5,070 bases of DNA. Source: Armatimonadota bacterium (GTDB taxonomy: Bacteria > Armatimonadota > Fimbriimonadia > Fimbriimonadales > Fimbriimonadaceae). The notes beneath the pieces were generated by a model that was given only the letters and a program-made list of their open reading frames with translations, searched no databases and was not told where the DNA came from. Below are positions 1 to 5,070 of the stretch, in pieces (the first letter of the stretch is position 1; each line of letters starts with the position of its first letter). Location: the NCBI GenBank assembly GCA_003516955.1, contig DPBN01000414.1, positions 1 to 5,070 of the forward strand, read 5' to 3'. The translations under genes were made by a program, and so were the position numbers.

Positions 1-354
1 TTGGAGATGACCTACGCCGGCTTGCGCGAGCGCGACGAGTTCCCCTCGACGTTCGCCTTGATCGAGGGCGATCGTGGCTCGATCGAGCTGGGCCGCGGCG
101 CGGAGCTGCGGCTGACGACGAGCGCGGGAACGCGGGTGGAGTCGGCCCGCCCACCCGCCTACGACTGGGCCGACCCCGCGTACCTGCTCGTTCACTCGAG
201 CATCGTGGATTGCCTGAAGGAGCTGAGGGATGCCTTCGAGGAAGGCCGTCCCGCCGAGACCTGCGGCGAGGACAACCTGCGGACGCTGGGGCTCGTTTTC
301 GCCTGCTACGATTCGGCCGAGACGGGGGACGCCGTCCGGCCAAGGAGGTTCTAG
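1..354 (+). CDS. Gfo/Idh/MocA-family oxidoreductase, C-terminal part (5' end outside window)
   Basis: The reading frame is open from base 1 to the TAG at 352-354, giving about 117 residues. Family members are usually 330-390 residues, so this is only the C-terminal third and the true start lies upstream; the TTG at base 1 is most likely an internal Leu codon. What is visible is the end of the C-terminal beta-sheet domain (a segment reading EGDRGSIELG). It is followed by the typical closing helices (HSSIVDCLKELRDAFEEGRP, then a GEDNLRTLGLVFACYDSA stretch), a pattern common in Gfo/Idh/MocA dehydrogenases. The Rossmann domain and the catalytic EKP-type motif are not in the window, so cofactor and substrate cannot be read. 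The ApnO-like gene starts 3 bases downstream, so the two are co-transcribed. By context it could be the sugar dehydrogenase that opens the pathway (D-apiose dehydrogenase is of this family), but that is inference. Confidence 0.85.
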   Translation: MEMTYAGLRERDEFPSTFALIEGDRGSIELGRGAELRLTTSAGTRVESARPPAYDWADPAYLLVHSSIVDCLKELRDAFEEGRPAETCGEDNLRTLGLVFACYDSAETGDAVRPRRF

Positions 355-357
355 GAG

Positions 358-1194
358 ATGGCGAAGGTTGCGCTGTTCGGCGCCGGCGGCAAGATGGGCT
401 GCCGCCTCGTGGACAACTTGGTTCGGACGACGTACGAGCTTGCCTGCGTCGAGCCGAGCGAGAAGGGCAGGGAGAACCTACGGGCCCGGGGCCTGTCGGC
501 TTCGGAGCCTTCGGCCGCGCTGGCGGGAGCGGAGTTCGTCGTGCTGGCCGTGCCGGACGTGGCCCTGGAAGCGGTGTCCAAGGAGGTCGTTCCGGCGATG
601 GAGCCGGGGGCGATCCTCGTGGTGCTGGATCCGGCCGCGGCGTACGCGGGGGTGCTGGCGCGCCGCGACGACGTCCCCCTGTTCGTCACGCACCCGTGCC
701 ATCCGCCACTGTGGCGCGAGGAGACGGACCCCGAGGCCCTGCGGGACTTCTTCGGGGGCATCAAGGCCACCCAGCCGATCGTCTGCGCGATCGACGGAGG
801 CGGGGACGAGGCGTACGAGCGCGCGGAGGCCCTCGCCAAGGCGATGTACGCGCCGGTCAGCCGCTCGCATCGGGTCACTGTCGAGCAGATGGCGATCCTC
901 GAGCCGGCGATGGCCGAGACCGTGACGGCCTGCTGCTGCACCATCATCCGGGAAGCCTTGGACGAGGCCGTGGCCCGCGGGGTGCCGCCCGAGGCCGCGC
1001 GCGACTTCATGATGGGCCACGTCTCGATCCCGCTGGCGATCGTCTTCGGTGAGATCGGTTCGCCCTTCAGCGACGGTGCCAAGCGGATCATCGAGTACGG
1101 CCGCAAGAGGCTGATCCAGCCGGACTGGAAGAGGCTGTTCGAACCGGAGAGCGTGCTCGACCAGGTGCGAACGATCGTGCGGGGCGGCGAATGA
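358..1194 (+). CDS. apnO: NAD-dependent D-apionate oxidoisomerase-like protein (PGDH_C family)
   Basis: This 278-residue protein begins with a Rossmann fold: a short strand, then the dinucleotide motif G8-A-G-G-K-M-G14, and a second strand ending in VVLAVPD at about 61-67. The C-terminal half is helical, with an HPCHPP motif at 112-117, a LEPAMAE segment at 181-187 and GH at 220-221. This layout and the HPCHPP motif are what I recall of the 'phosphogluconate dehydrogenase C-terminal-like' family, whose characterised member is D-apionate oxidoisomerase. That enzyme oxidises and rearranges D-apionate to 3-oxo-isoapionate with NAD in the cytosol. The ATG is supported by AGGAGG at 343-348, nine bases upstream, inside the end of the preceding gene. 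The stop overlaps the next start (ATGA), so the pair is translationally coupled. Three consecutive cysteines (192-194) are unusual. Substrate is inferred; relatives acting on other sugar acids are possible. Confidence 0.7.
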   Translation: MAKVALFGAGGKMGCRLVDNLVRTTYELACVEPSEKGRENLRARGLSASEPSAALAGAEFVVLAVPDVALEAVSKEVVPAMEPGAILVVLDPAAAYAGVLARRDDVPLFVTHPCHPPLWREETDPEALRDFFGGIKATQPIVCAIDGGGDEAYERAEALAKAMYAPVSRSHRVTVEQMAILEPAMAETVTACCCTIIREALDEAVARGVPPEAARDFMMGHVSIPLAIVFGEIGSPFSDGAKRIIEYGRKRLIQPDWKRLFEPESVLDQVRTIVRGGE

Positions 1195-2033
1195 GGCTCG
1201 GGATCTGCTCTTACGCGGTTCCTTGGTCGATCGGTTGGGATGGCTGGAGTCCGCCCGAACCCTTCGAGCCGGAGAGTCTCCTGGACCTCGCGCTGGAGCT
1301 TGGGGCCGAGGTGGTGCAGTTCTGCGACAACCTGCCGATCGACGGCTGGGTCGACGCCGACCCGGAGCGGCTCGAGCGGTTGGCGGAGCGGGCCAGTGGG
1401 GCTGGGGTGGCCCTGGAGGTCGGCGCCCGTGGCCTGCGGCAGGAGACGCTGCGCCGCTGCATCCGCGCCGCCCAGCGCCTCGGCAGCCGCTTCGTGCGGA
1501 TCGTGGCTGACGAGGGCGACTACCGGCCCGACCTTCCGCAGCTGGAGAGGGACCTAGGGGCGGTCCGGCCGCTCTTCGAGGACGCCGGATTGGCGCTAGC
1601 GCTGGAGAACCACGACCGTTTCCTGGCCCAGGACCTCGCCCTGCTCATGGAGGCATCCGGAGGCTGGCTGAAGGCCTGCTTCGACACGGCCAACTCGCTC
1701 GGCTGCCTGCAAGGACCGACGGAGGCCCTGGAGCCGCTTTTGCCGCACGTCGCGAGCCTGCACCTGAAGGATGTGCGCGCCCGACGGCTTCCGCACGGGC
1801 TCGGCTTCTTGGTCGAGGGCGCGCCTGCGGGGAAGGGAGCCGCGATGCTGGAGAGGGTCTTCCGCCGCGTGGCGGAGGCCTGCCCCGAAGCGACGGCGGT
1901 GCTAGAGCAATGGGTGCCGAAGGGCCCCGACTGGCGGACGACCGCCGAGACGGAGATCGAGTGGCTCCGGGAAGGTTGGCGGACGGTCAGCGCTTGGCGT
2001 GCGCCACTGGCCGCGGGGCCTTCACAGCCCTAG
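1191..2033 (+). CDS. Xylose-isomerase-like TIM-barrel protein, possible 3-oxo-isoapionate decarboxylase
   Basis: This 280-residue protein belongs to the sugar phosphate isomerase/epimerase (AP endonuclease 2) superfamily. The barrel strands carry the expected divalent-metal ligands in order: E139 (in LALENHD), D165 (in CFDTANS), H191 (in SLHLKD) and E239 (in VLEQW). The length is normal for a single-domain member. The ATG shares bases with the TGA of the upstream ApnO-like gene (ATGA at 1191-1194). Only a weak GGGGCGG precedes it, which suggests translation by coupling. In the known apionate pathway the oxidoisomerase product 3-oxo-isoapionate is decarboxylated to L-erythrulose by OiaC, a member of this same fold, so position and fold agree. 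The superfamily is functionally broad (isomerases, epimerases, dehydratases), so the family is sure and the reaction is not. Its last 47 bases overlap the end of the opposing LacI-type gene. Confidence 0.85.
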   Translation: MRLGICSYAVPWSIGWDGWSPPEPFEPESLLDLALELGAEVVQFCDNLPIDGWVDADPERLERLAERASGAGVALEVGARGLRQETLRRCIRAAQRLGSRFVRIVADEGDYRPDLPQLERDLGAVRPLFEDAGLALALENHDRFLAQDLALLMEASGGWLKACFDTANSLGCLQGPTEALEPLLPHVASLHLKDVRARRLPHGLGFLVEGAPAGKGAAMLERVFRRVAEACPEATAVLEQWVPKGPDWRTTAETEIEWLREGWRTVSAWRAPLAAGPSQP

Positions 2034-3045
2034 CCGGTCCCGTGCTGGCTCGCTGGACCAGCTCCACGGAGAACACGAGGTGCTCCTCGGGCGCGTCCGG
2101 GCGCGCTGCCCGCTCGGCGAGGATGCGCGCGGCCTCGGCTCCCATCCTTTGCAACGGCTGGCGCAGCGTGGTGAGCGGGGGGGTGGCCGTCTGTGCGACC
2201 AGCGTGTCGTCGGTGCCGATCAGCGAGACATCCTCCGGAATCCTGATCCCTGCTTCGTTCAGTCGCCGGGCGGCGCCGAAGGCGATCTCGTCGTTCGAAC
2301 AGATCCAGGCGGTCGGCCAGTCGGCGCCTTGGATCTGAACGAGGCGGTCGGCCATCTCGTAGCCGGAGGCCTTGGAGAACACGCCATCGAGAACGATCGG
2401 CTCGGGCAGGCCCAGCTCCGCGATCCGGGTTCGGACGCCCTCCAGGCGCTCGAGCGAGCTGGACTTGTCGGCCACGCGCCCCACGTAGGCCATGCGCACG
2501 TGCCCGAGGCCGGCCAGGTGGTCGACGGCCATCCTTCCGCAGGCGACGTTGTCGACGTCCACGGTGGAAACCTTCTTGCCTTGGCTGTCGGAGCCGATGA
2601 CCACGACCGGCACGCCGCGCTCCACGAGCTCCGCAACGAGCAGGCTGTCGATCACGGGCGCCATGACGGCGACCCCGTCGCACCGTCCGTCGAAAGCGTG
2701 CCGCACCTTCTGCACGCCGTCGATGGAAACGCGCTCCACGTCCACGGTCACGCTGTAGCCGCGCTTCCACGCTTCTTCGAAGAATCCGTCCAGCAGCTTG
2801 GCGAAGTAGTCCTTGGAGAACAGAGGCGAAGGCTCGGCCTCCTCGAGGATGAACGCCAGGTTCATGCTCGGGGGCACGCCCTTGCGGGTGCGGTACGGCG
2901 AAGGGCGGTAGTTGAGCTTGCGGATGGCCTTCATCACCTTGGCCCGCGTGGCGTCGGACACGCGGTCCCACCTCCCGTGCAGCACGTGGGAGACGGTCGC
3001 GGTCGAGACACCGCTGGCTTTGGCGACATCCTTGAGCGTGGCCAT
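1987..3045 (-). CDS. LacI-family transcriptional repressor
   Basis: This 352-residue protein is the usual length for LacI/GalR regulators. Residues 3-24 form the canonical helix-turn-helix (TLKDVAKASGVSTATVSHVL). A periplasmic-binding-protein-like sensor domain follows from about 62 to 335, with the recognisable segments VVVIGSD (147-153), VDVDN (162-166), GHVRMAYVG (181-189), CSNDEIAFGA (249-258) and PEDVSLIGTDD (270-280). The ATG at 3045 fits the family N-terminus and has GGAGGAGGG at 3064-3056, ten bases away. The hinge after NYRP is odd: positions that are usually Ala and the minor-groove Leu appear as R52 and K55. The gene has its own TATAAT promoter and points tail-to-tail at the sugar operon, so control of that operon by a sugar or sugar-acid effector is likely but inferred. 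The C-terminal tail (about 335-352) is basic and proline-rich, probably disordered. Confidence 0.95.
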   Translation of the reverse strand: MATLKDVAKASGVSTATVSHVLHGRWDRVSDATRAKVMKAIRKLNYRPSPYRTRKGVPPSMNLAFILEEAEPSPLFSKDYFAKLLDGFFEEAWKRGYSVTVDVERVSIDGVQKVRHAFDGRCDGVAVMAPVIDSLLVAELVERGVPVVVIGSDSQGKKVSTVDVDNVACGRMAVDHLAGLGHVRMAYVGRVADKSSSLERLEGVRTRIAELGLPEPIVLDGVFSKASGYEMADRLVQIQGADWPTAWICSNDEIAFGAARRLNEAGIRIPEDVSLIGTDDTLVAQTATPPLTTLRQPLQRMGAEAARILAERAARPDAPEEHLVFSVELVQRASTGPARAVKAPRPVAHAKR

Positions 3046-3081
3046 GGCGAGCCGGCCCTCCTCCGAGGAACCTCAACCCCC

Positions 3082-3109
3082 ATTATAGGCCGAAAGGCCG
3101 CACGATCAA
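3082..3109 (-). promoter_or_regulatory. Sigma-70-type promoter of the LacI-family gene
   Basis: On the minus strand there is a perfect -10 TATAAT (3087-3082) and, 16 bases upstream, TTGATC (3109-3104), which matches the first four bases of TTGACA. The -35 box overlaps the stop codon of the S41 gene, so the repressor can be transcribed independently of the genes before it. The start codon lies 36 bases downstream of the -10 box, leaving room for a short leader with the GGAGGAGGG ribosome site. Confidence 0.65.
3088..3099. repeat. GGCC-GAAA-GGCC inverted repeat inside the lacI-type promoter spacer
   Basis: A perfect 4-bp stem with a 4-base loop lies between the -35 and -10 boxes of the repressor promoter and just after the S41 stop codon. 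It could be a small operator half-site pair or a weak transcript hairpin for the S41 mRNA. No T-rich tract follows on the minus strand (TATAATGGGG follows instead), so a classical terminator is not supported. It does not resemble the usual LacI-type palindrome with a central CG. Confidence 0.35.
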
Positions 3110-4392
3110 AACTTGGCGTCGCTCGCCTGCTGGAACCGCACCTCGCGCAGGCGGGCGCGCTCCAGCAGGGCGGCGGCCTTCGAGATGGCGACGTCCGGCT
3201 CGCCGAACTTCGGCGGGGACACCTCGAGCGTCGGCCGCACGCCGGTGCCCTCCAGACGCACCCCCTCCATCGTGATGTAGTCCGAGATCGGGTACTGGAG
3301 CTGGAAGCCGCCGGGCAGGGTCGCCATCACGCTCACCAGAACTGCTCCGGCCGAGGGCGTTCCGACGACAGGCGCCTCGAGCTGCTCCTGCAGGGCCGCG
3401 GCGACGATCTCGGAGGCGCTGCCGCTGCGCCGGTCCACCAGGACGGCGACCTTGCCCGCGAACGGCTTGCGGTCGGTGCGCGCGGGCTTGACCTTGCTGT
3501 CCGACCAGCGGGCGATCGCGCGCAGGTCCGTCGGGTCGCCCTGGGTTTCCTTGACGAACCTCTCCACCATGGAGCGGCTGACGAACGTTCCGACCGGGGT
3601 GTTCTGCGGTAGGAACTGGGCTAGCAGGTGCATGAAGTTCGCCACCGCGCCGCCGCCGTTGCCGCGCAGGTCCAGGATCAGTTGCTTGGCGTCCTTGGCC
3701 TCGTCCATCATGCGCTCGATCGCCTGGCGGTCGTAGCCCCGGTCGAACGTGTGCACCTTCAGGACGACGGTCTCGCCGTCCACCCAGGTGAGGGTGTCGG
3801 GCAGCACCGTGCTGAACGCGCGCCGCACCAGGGAGACCTCCGCCGTCTTGCCGTCGTGCTTGCGGAGCTTCAGCCGGAGCTGCGCGCCCTCGTCGCCCGA
3901 GAGCTGGGCGAGGTCGGTGGCCGGCTTTCCGTCCACCTCGAGGATCACGTCGCCCAGCTGGATGCCCGCCTCGGCGGCCGGGCTCTGGGGGAACAGGTTG
4001 ATCACCCTCAGGCCGTCGGACTCCTTCTGCAGGCCGACGCCGATGCCGATCGCCTTGCGCTCGCGGCGCGCCTGGGCCGCCTTGGGGGTCGCCAGAACGA
4101 TGTGGCTGATGCCGAGGCGGCGCAGACTCCGGTTCACGGCCTGGGTGAACGCGGCCTCGTCCTTGGCCTCCTCGATCGACTGTGACTCCGAAGCCACGAT
4201 CTCGGGCCACTTGCCGAAGTCCACCCCCGGCACGTAGGCGTTCTTCGACAGGATCTCGCCGATCCGCTGCAGCACCGCCTTCTTGGTCTCGGGGCCGAAC
4301 GGCTCAGCCGAGGTGCGGGCCTGCGCCGGGGCGGGCCGGACCAGAGCGAGCGACGCGACGACGGCGAGGCACGTTGCGACGGAACGGAGCAT
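3106..4392 (-). CDS. Secreted S41-family peptidase with PDZ domain, non-canonical catalytic site
   Basis: This 428-residue precursor has a Sec signal peptide: a short basic start, a hydrophobic stretch at 5-18, and AxA sites at 21-23 and 23-25. It should act in the periplasm or outside the cell. A PDZ domain spans about 112-190 (AIGIGVGLQ, then PAAEAGIQLGDVILEVDGKP). The S41 core follows: TVVLKVHTFDRGY, LILDLRGNGGGAV at 238-250 and DRRSGSASEIVAAAL at 320-334, where S325 is the expected nucleophile. Ungapped alignment with E. coli Prc (Ser430/Lys455, 25 apart) places A350 where the general-base lysine should be (GTPSAGAV). A SH pair at 96-97 and E381 in LEGTGVRP match positions used by tricorn-type members. 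An in-frame TGA three codons upstream makes the ATG at 4392 the earliest ATG. No Shine-Dalgarno precedes it. Substrate unknown. Confidence 0.92.
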   Translation of the reverse strand: MLRSVATCLAVVASLALVRPAPAQARTSAEPFGPETKKAVLQRIGEILSKNAYVPGVDFGKWPEIVASESQSIEEAKDEAAFTQAVNRSLRRLGISHIVLATPKAAQARRERKAIGIGVGLQKESDGLRVINLFPQSPAAEAGIQLGDVILEVDGKPATDLAQLSGDEGAQLRLKLRKHDGKTAEVSLVRRAFSTVLPDTLTWVDGETVVLKVHTFDRGYDRQAIERMMDEAKDAKQLILDLRGNGGGAVANFMHLLAQFLPQNTPVGTFVSRSMVERFVKETQGDPTDLRAIARWSDSKVKPARTDRKPFAGKVAVLVDRRSGSASEIVAAALQEQLEAPVVGTPSAGAVLVSVMATLPGGFQLQYPISDYITMEGVRLEGTGVRPTLEVSPPKFGEPDVAISKAAALLERARLREVRFQQASDAKF

Positions 4393-4400
4393 CAGAAATC

Positions 4401-4406
4401 AGGATA
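4401..4406 (-). promoter_or_regulatory. Candidate -10 box for a leaderless S41 transcript
   Basis: On the minus strand TATCCT lies 8 bases before the ATG of the S41 gene. No Shine-Dalgarno sequence is visible in the gap. With the usual 6-8 base distance from -10 to the transcription start, the mRNA would begin at or next to the ATG. No convincing -35 box is seen, and read-through from the clpS pair is an equally good explanation. Confidence 0.3.
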
Positions 4407-4438
4407 CGACGGATCCGACCCCCGCGGGTTCCCTGGAC

Positions 4439-4747
4439 CTACTCTTGGCTGACTTCGACCCGGATGCCGATCGTGGAGATGATCGACGCCGCCCGCTCGC
4501 ACTCCGCCTTGTCCCCGTGGTGCACGACGGACTTTCCGAGGTTGTGGATCTCCCAGGTCTCCACCTGAGCCTCCCGCATGGAGCATCCGGTGGCCACGAT
4601 CAGGATGGCGACTACCTCCTCGAAGGTGTTGTGGTCGTTGTCGAAGACGGTCACGATCCAGCGATCGCCCGATCCCTGGCCCGTGTCGGTGCGATCCTCC
4701 AGCGAGGGGTGGACGGTGGACGCGGCGACGGGGCTCACTCCTCCCAT
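4439..4747 (-). CDS. clpS: ClpS-type Clp protease adaptor, second (downstream) copy
   Basis: This is a 102-residue protein if the ATG at 4747 is used, or 99 if the GTG at 4738 is used. The GTG forms a GTGA overlap with the TGA of the upstream ClpS copy. GGGAGGA directly abuts the GTG and lies too close to be an ideal ribosome site, so translation is probably coupled. The first 28 or so residues look disordered, like the ClpS N-terminal extension that engages the ClpA/ClpC unfoldase. The ClpS core starts at about W30 with DNDHNTFEEVV, then ETWEIHNLGKSVV (H68) and a closing IGIRVEV strand. The pocket residues equivalent to E. coli N34, D36 and H66 are D36, D38 and H68, so the first is changed from Asn to Asp. 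About 37 of 75 aligned core residues match the upstream copy. The expected role is delivery of N-degron substrates to Clp proteases in the cytosol, perhaps with altered specificity. Confidence 0.85.
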   Translation of the reverse strand: MGGVSPVAASTVHPSLEDRTDTGQGSGDRWIVTVFDNDHNTFEEVVAILIVATGCSMREAQVETWEIHNLGKSVVHHGDKAECERAASIISTIGIRVEVSQE

Positions 4748-5022
4748 TCCGGCCGCACCGTCGTGCGCACGCCGATCATGGCGATCATCGCGGCCACGAT
4801 CTCGCACTCGTGGCGATCCGCGAAGTGGACGGGCGCCTTCCCGTACGTGTGCGCCTCCCAAGTCTCCAAGAACGCTTCCTCGGTCCCGCAGCCTGTGGCG
4901 CGCATCAGCGCCTCGATGACCTCGTCGAAGGTGTTCGTGTCGTTGTTGTGGATCTCCACCATCCATCGGCCCGTCACCAGGCCTTCTTCGATGATCTCCG
5001 GAGCGACCCAAGCGCGCGACAT
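4735..5022 (-). CDS. clpS: ClpS-type Clp protease adaptor, first (upstream) copy
   Basis: This 95-residue protein has the usual size for ClpS, the adaptor that binds destabilising N-terminal residues and hands substrates to the ClpA/ClpC unfoldase. The core starts at about W20 with MVEIHNNDTNTFDEVI, continues through ETWEAHTYGKAPVHF and ends in IGVRTTV. The residues matching E. coli N34, D36 and H66 are N26, D28 and H58, with the same 32-residue spacing, so the N-degron pocket looks intact. The usual second acidic residue (D35) is Asn, and F32 takes the place of the gatekeeper Met40. C45 and C73 are also present in the downstream copy. The ATG is decided by AGGAGGTG at 5038-5031, eight bases upstream. 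No clpA or clpC gene is in the window. It is the first gene of a same-strand run that continues with the second copy and the S41 protease. Confidence 0.9.
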   Translation of the reverse strand: MSRAWVAPEIIEEGLVTGRWMVEIHNNDTNTFDEVIEALMRATGCGTEEAFLETWEAHTYGKAPVHFADRHECEIVAAMIAMIGVRTTVRPEWEE

Positions 5023-5030
5023 CGTCGGAG

Positions 5031-5038
5031 CACCTCCT
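5031..5038 (-). promoter_or_regulatory. Strong ribosome binding site of the first clpS copy
   Basis: AGGAGGTG on the minus strand is a near-perfect match to the anti-Shine-Dalgarno sequence, eight bases before the ATG at 5022. It fixes the start of the first ClpS copy. It also implies high translation initiation here, which would feed the coupled second copy. Confidence 0.75.
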
Positions 5039-5046
5039 CGTGCCCC

Positions 5047-5052
5047 ATTTTA
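5047..5052 (-). promoter_or_regulatory. Candidate -10 box (TAAAAT) of the clpS pair
   Basis: On the minus strand TAAAAT stands 24 bases before the ATG of the first ClpS copy, ahead of the AGGAGGTG ribosome site. It sits in a 16-base context nearly identical to the TATAAT region of the LacI-type gene. A -35 box at normal spacing would fall at or beyond the right edge of the window and cannot be judged. Confidence 0.45.
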
Positions 5053-5070
5053 CGCCGATCTCGCGGTCGG

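Noticed and set aside
1..354. Complete small gene starting at the TTG of base 1
   Set aside because: The protein matches only the C-terminal third of Gfo/Idh/MocA oxidoreductases, and the frame is open at the window edge, so it is a truncated view of a longer gene.
3088..3108. Rho-independent terminator after the S41 gene
   Set aside because: The GGCC stem is only 4 bp and is followed on the minus strand by TATAATGGGG, not a T tract; the promoter reading explains the site better.
1999..3612. A 537-codon open frame on the + strand opposite the LacI-type gene and the S41 gene
   Set aside because: It lies antisense to two clearly recognised genes, has no domain pattern and is rich in His, Arg, Gly and Leu as expected for a GC-rich shadow frame.
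3083..4210. A 375-codon open frame on the - strand inside the S41 gene
   Set aside because: It is a shifted frame of the S41 gene with Arg/Gly/Pro-rich low-complexity translation, while the S41 frame shows signal peptide, PDZ and catalytic motifs.
4411..4430. Palindromes GGATCC and CCCGCGGG between the second clpS and the S41 gene
   Set aside because: Short self-complementary words of this kind are expected by chance in GC-rich DNA, and no T tract or repeated partner was seen.
4748..5011. Extension of the second ClpS frame upstream, giving a 190-residue protein
   Set aside because: The extra part overlaps the whole first ClpS copy in another frame and translates to Arg/Asp-rich shadow sequence; ClpS proteins are about 100 residues and a start at 4747 or 4738 fits.

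Overview
The window is high-GC bacterial chromosomal DNA, densely packed with genes. It holds seven protein-coding genes (one cut by the left edge) and no RNA gene, insertion sequence or CRISPR array that I can see. Start sites mostly follow AGGAGG-type ribosome binding sites. The phylum cannot be fixed from sequence alone. An environmental, plant-sugar-degrading Gram-negative-type bacterium fits, for example Armatimonadota, Acidobacteriota or Planctomycetota, but that is a low-confidence guess.

Left part (1-2033, + strand) is a tightly coupled sugar-acid catabolic operon. It contains the 3' end of a Gfo/Idh/MocA dehydrogenase, then an NAD-dependent Rossmann protein of the phosphogluconate-dehydrogenase-like/D-apionate oxidoisomerase type (ApnO-like). 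Next, through an ATGA stop/start overlap, comes a xylose-isomerase-like TIM-barrel protein that could be a 3-oxo-isoapionate decarboxylase (OiaC-like). Together they match the known non-phosphorylative apiose route: apiose dehydrogenase, (lactonase), apionate oxidoisomerase, then decarboxylase giving L-erythrulose. A different branched or acid sugar remains possible.

Right part (5022-1987, all - strand) runs toward the sugar operon. First come two tandem, overlapping ClpS-type Clp-protease adaptors that are about half identical. They are followed by a secreted S41-family protease with a PDZ domain, whose usual catalytic lysine is replaced by alanine. Last is a LacI-family repressor, which has its own strong promoter (TTGATC-16 bp-TATAAT) and ends in a 47-bp tail-to-tail overlap with the TIM-barrel gene. 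The repressor is the obvious candidate regulator of the sugar operon.

The observations most worth a second look are: the ClpS pair with a changed N-degron pocket in one copy; the S41 protease whose residues suggest a tricorn-like Ser/His/Glu arrangement; a 16-base promoter-region motif shared by the clpS and lacI-type genes; a repressor hinge lacking the usual Ala and Leu; and the compact apionate-type gene pair.
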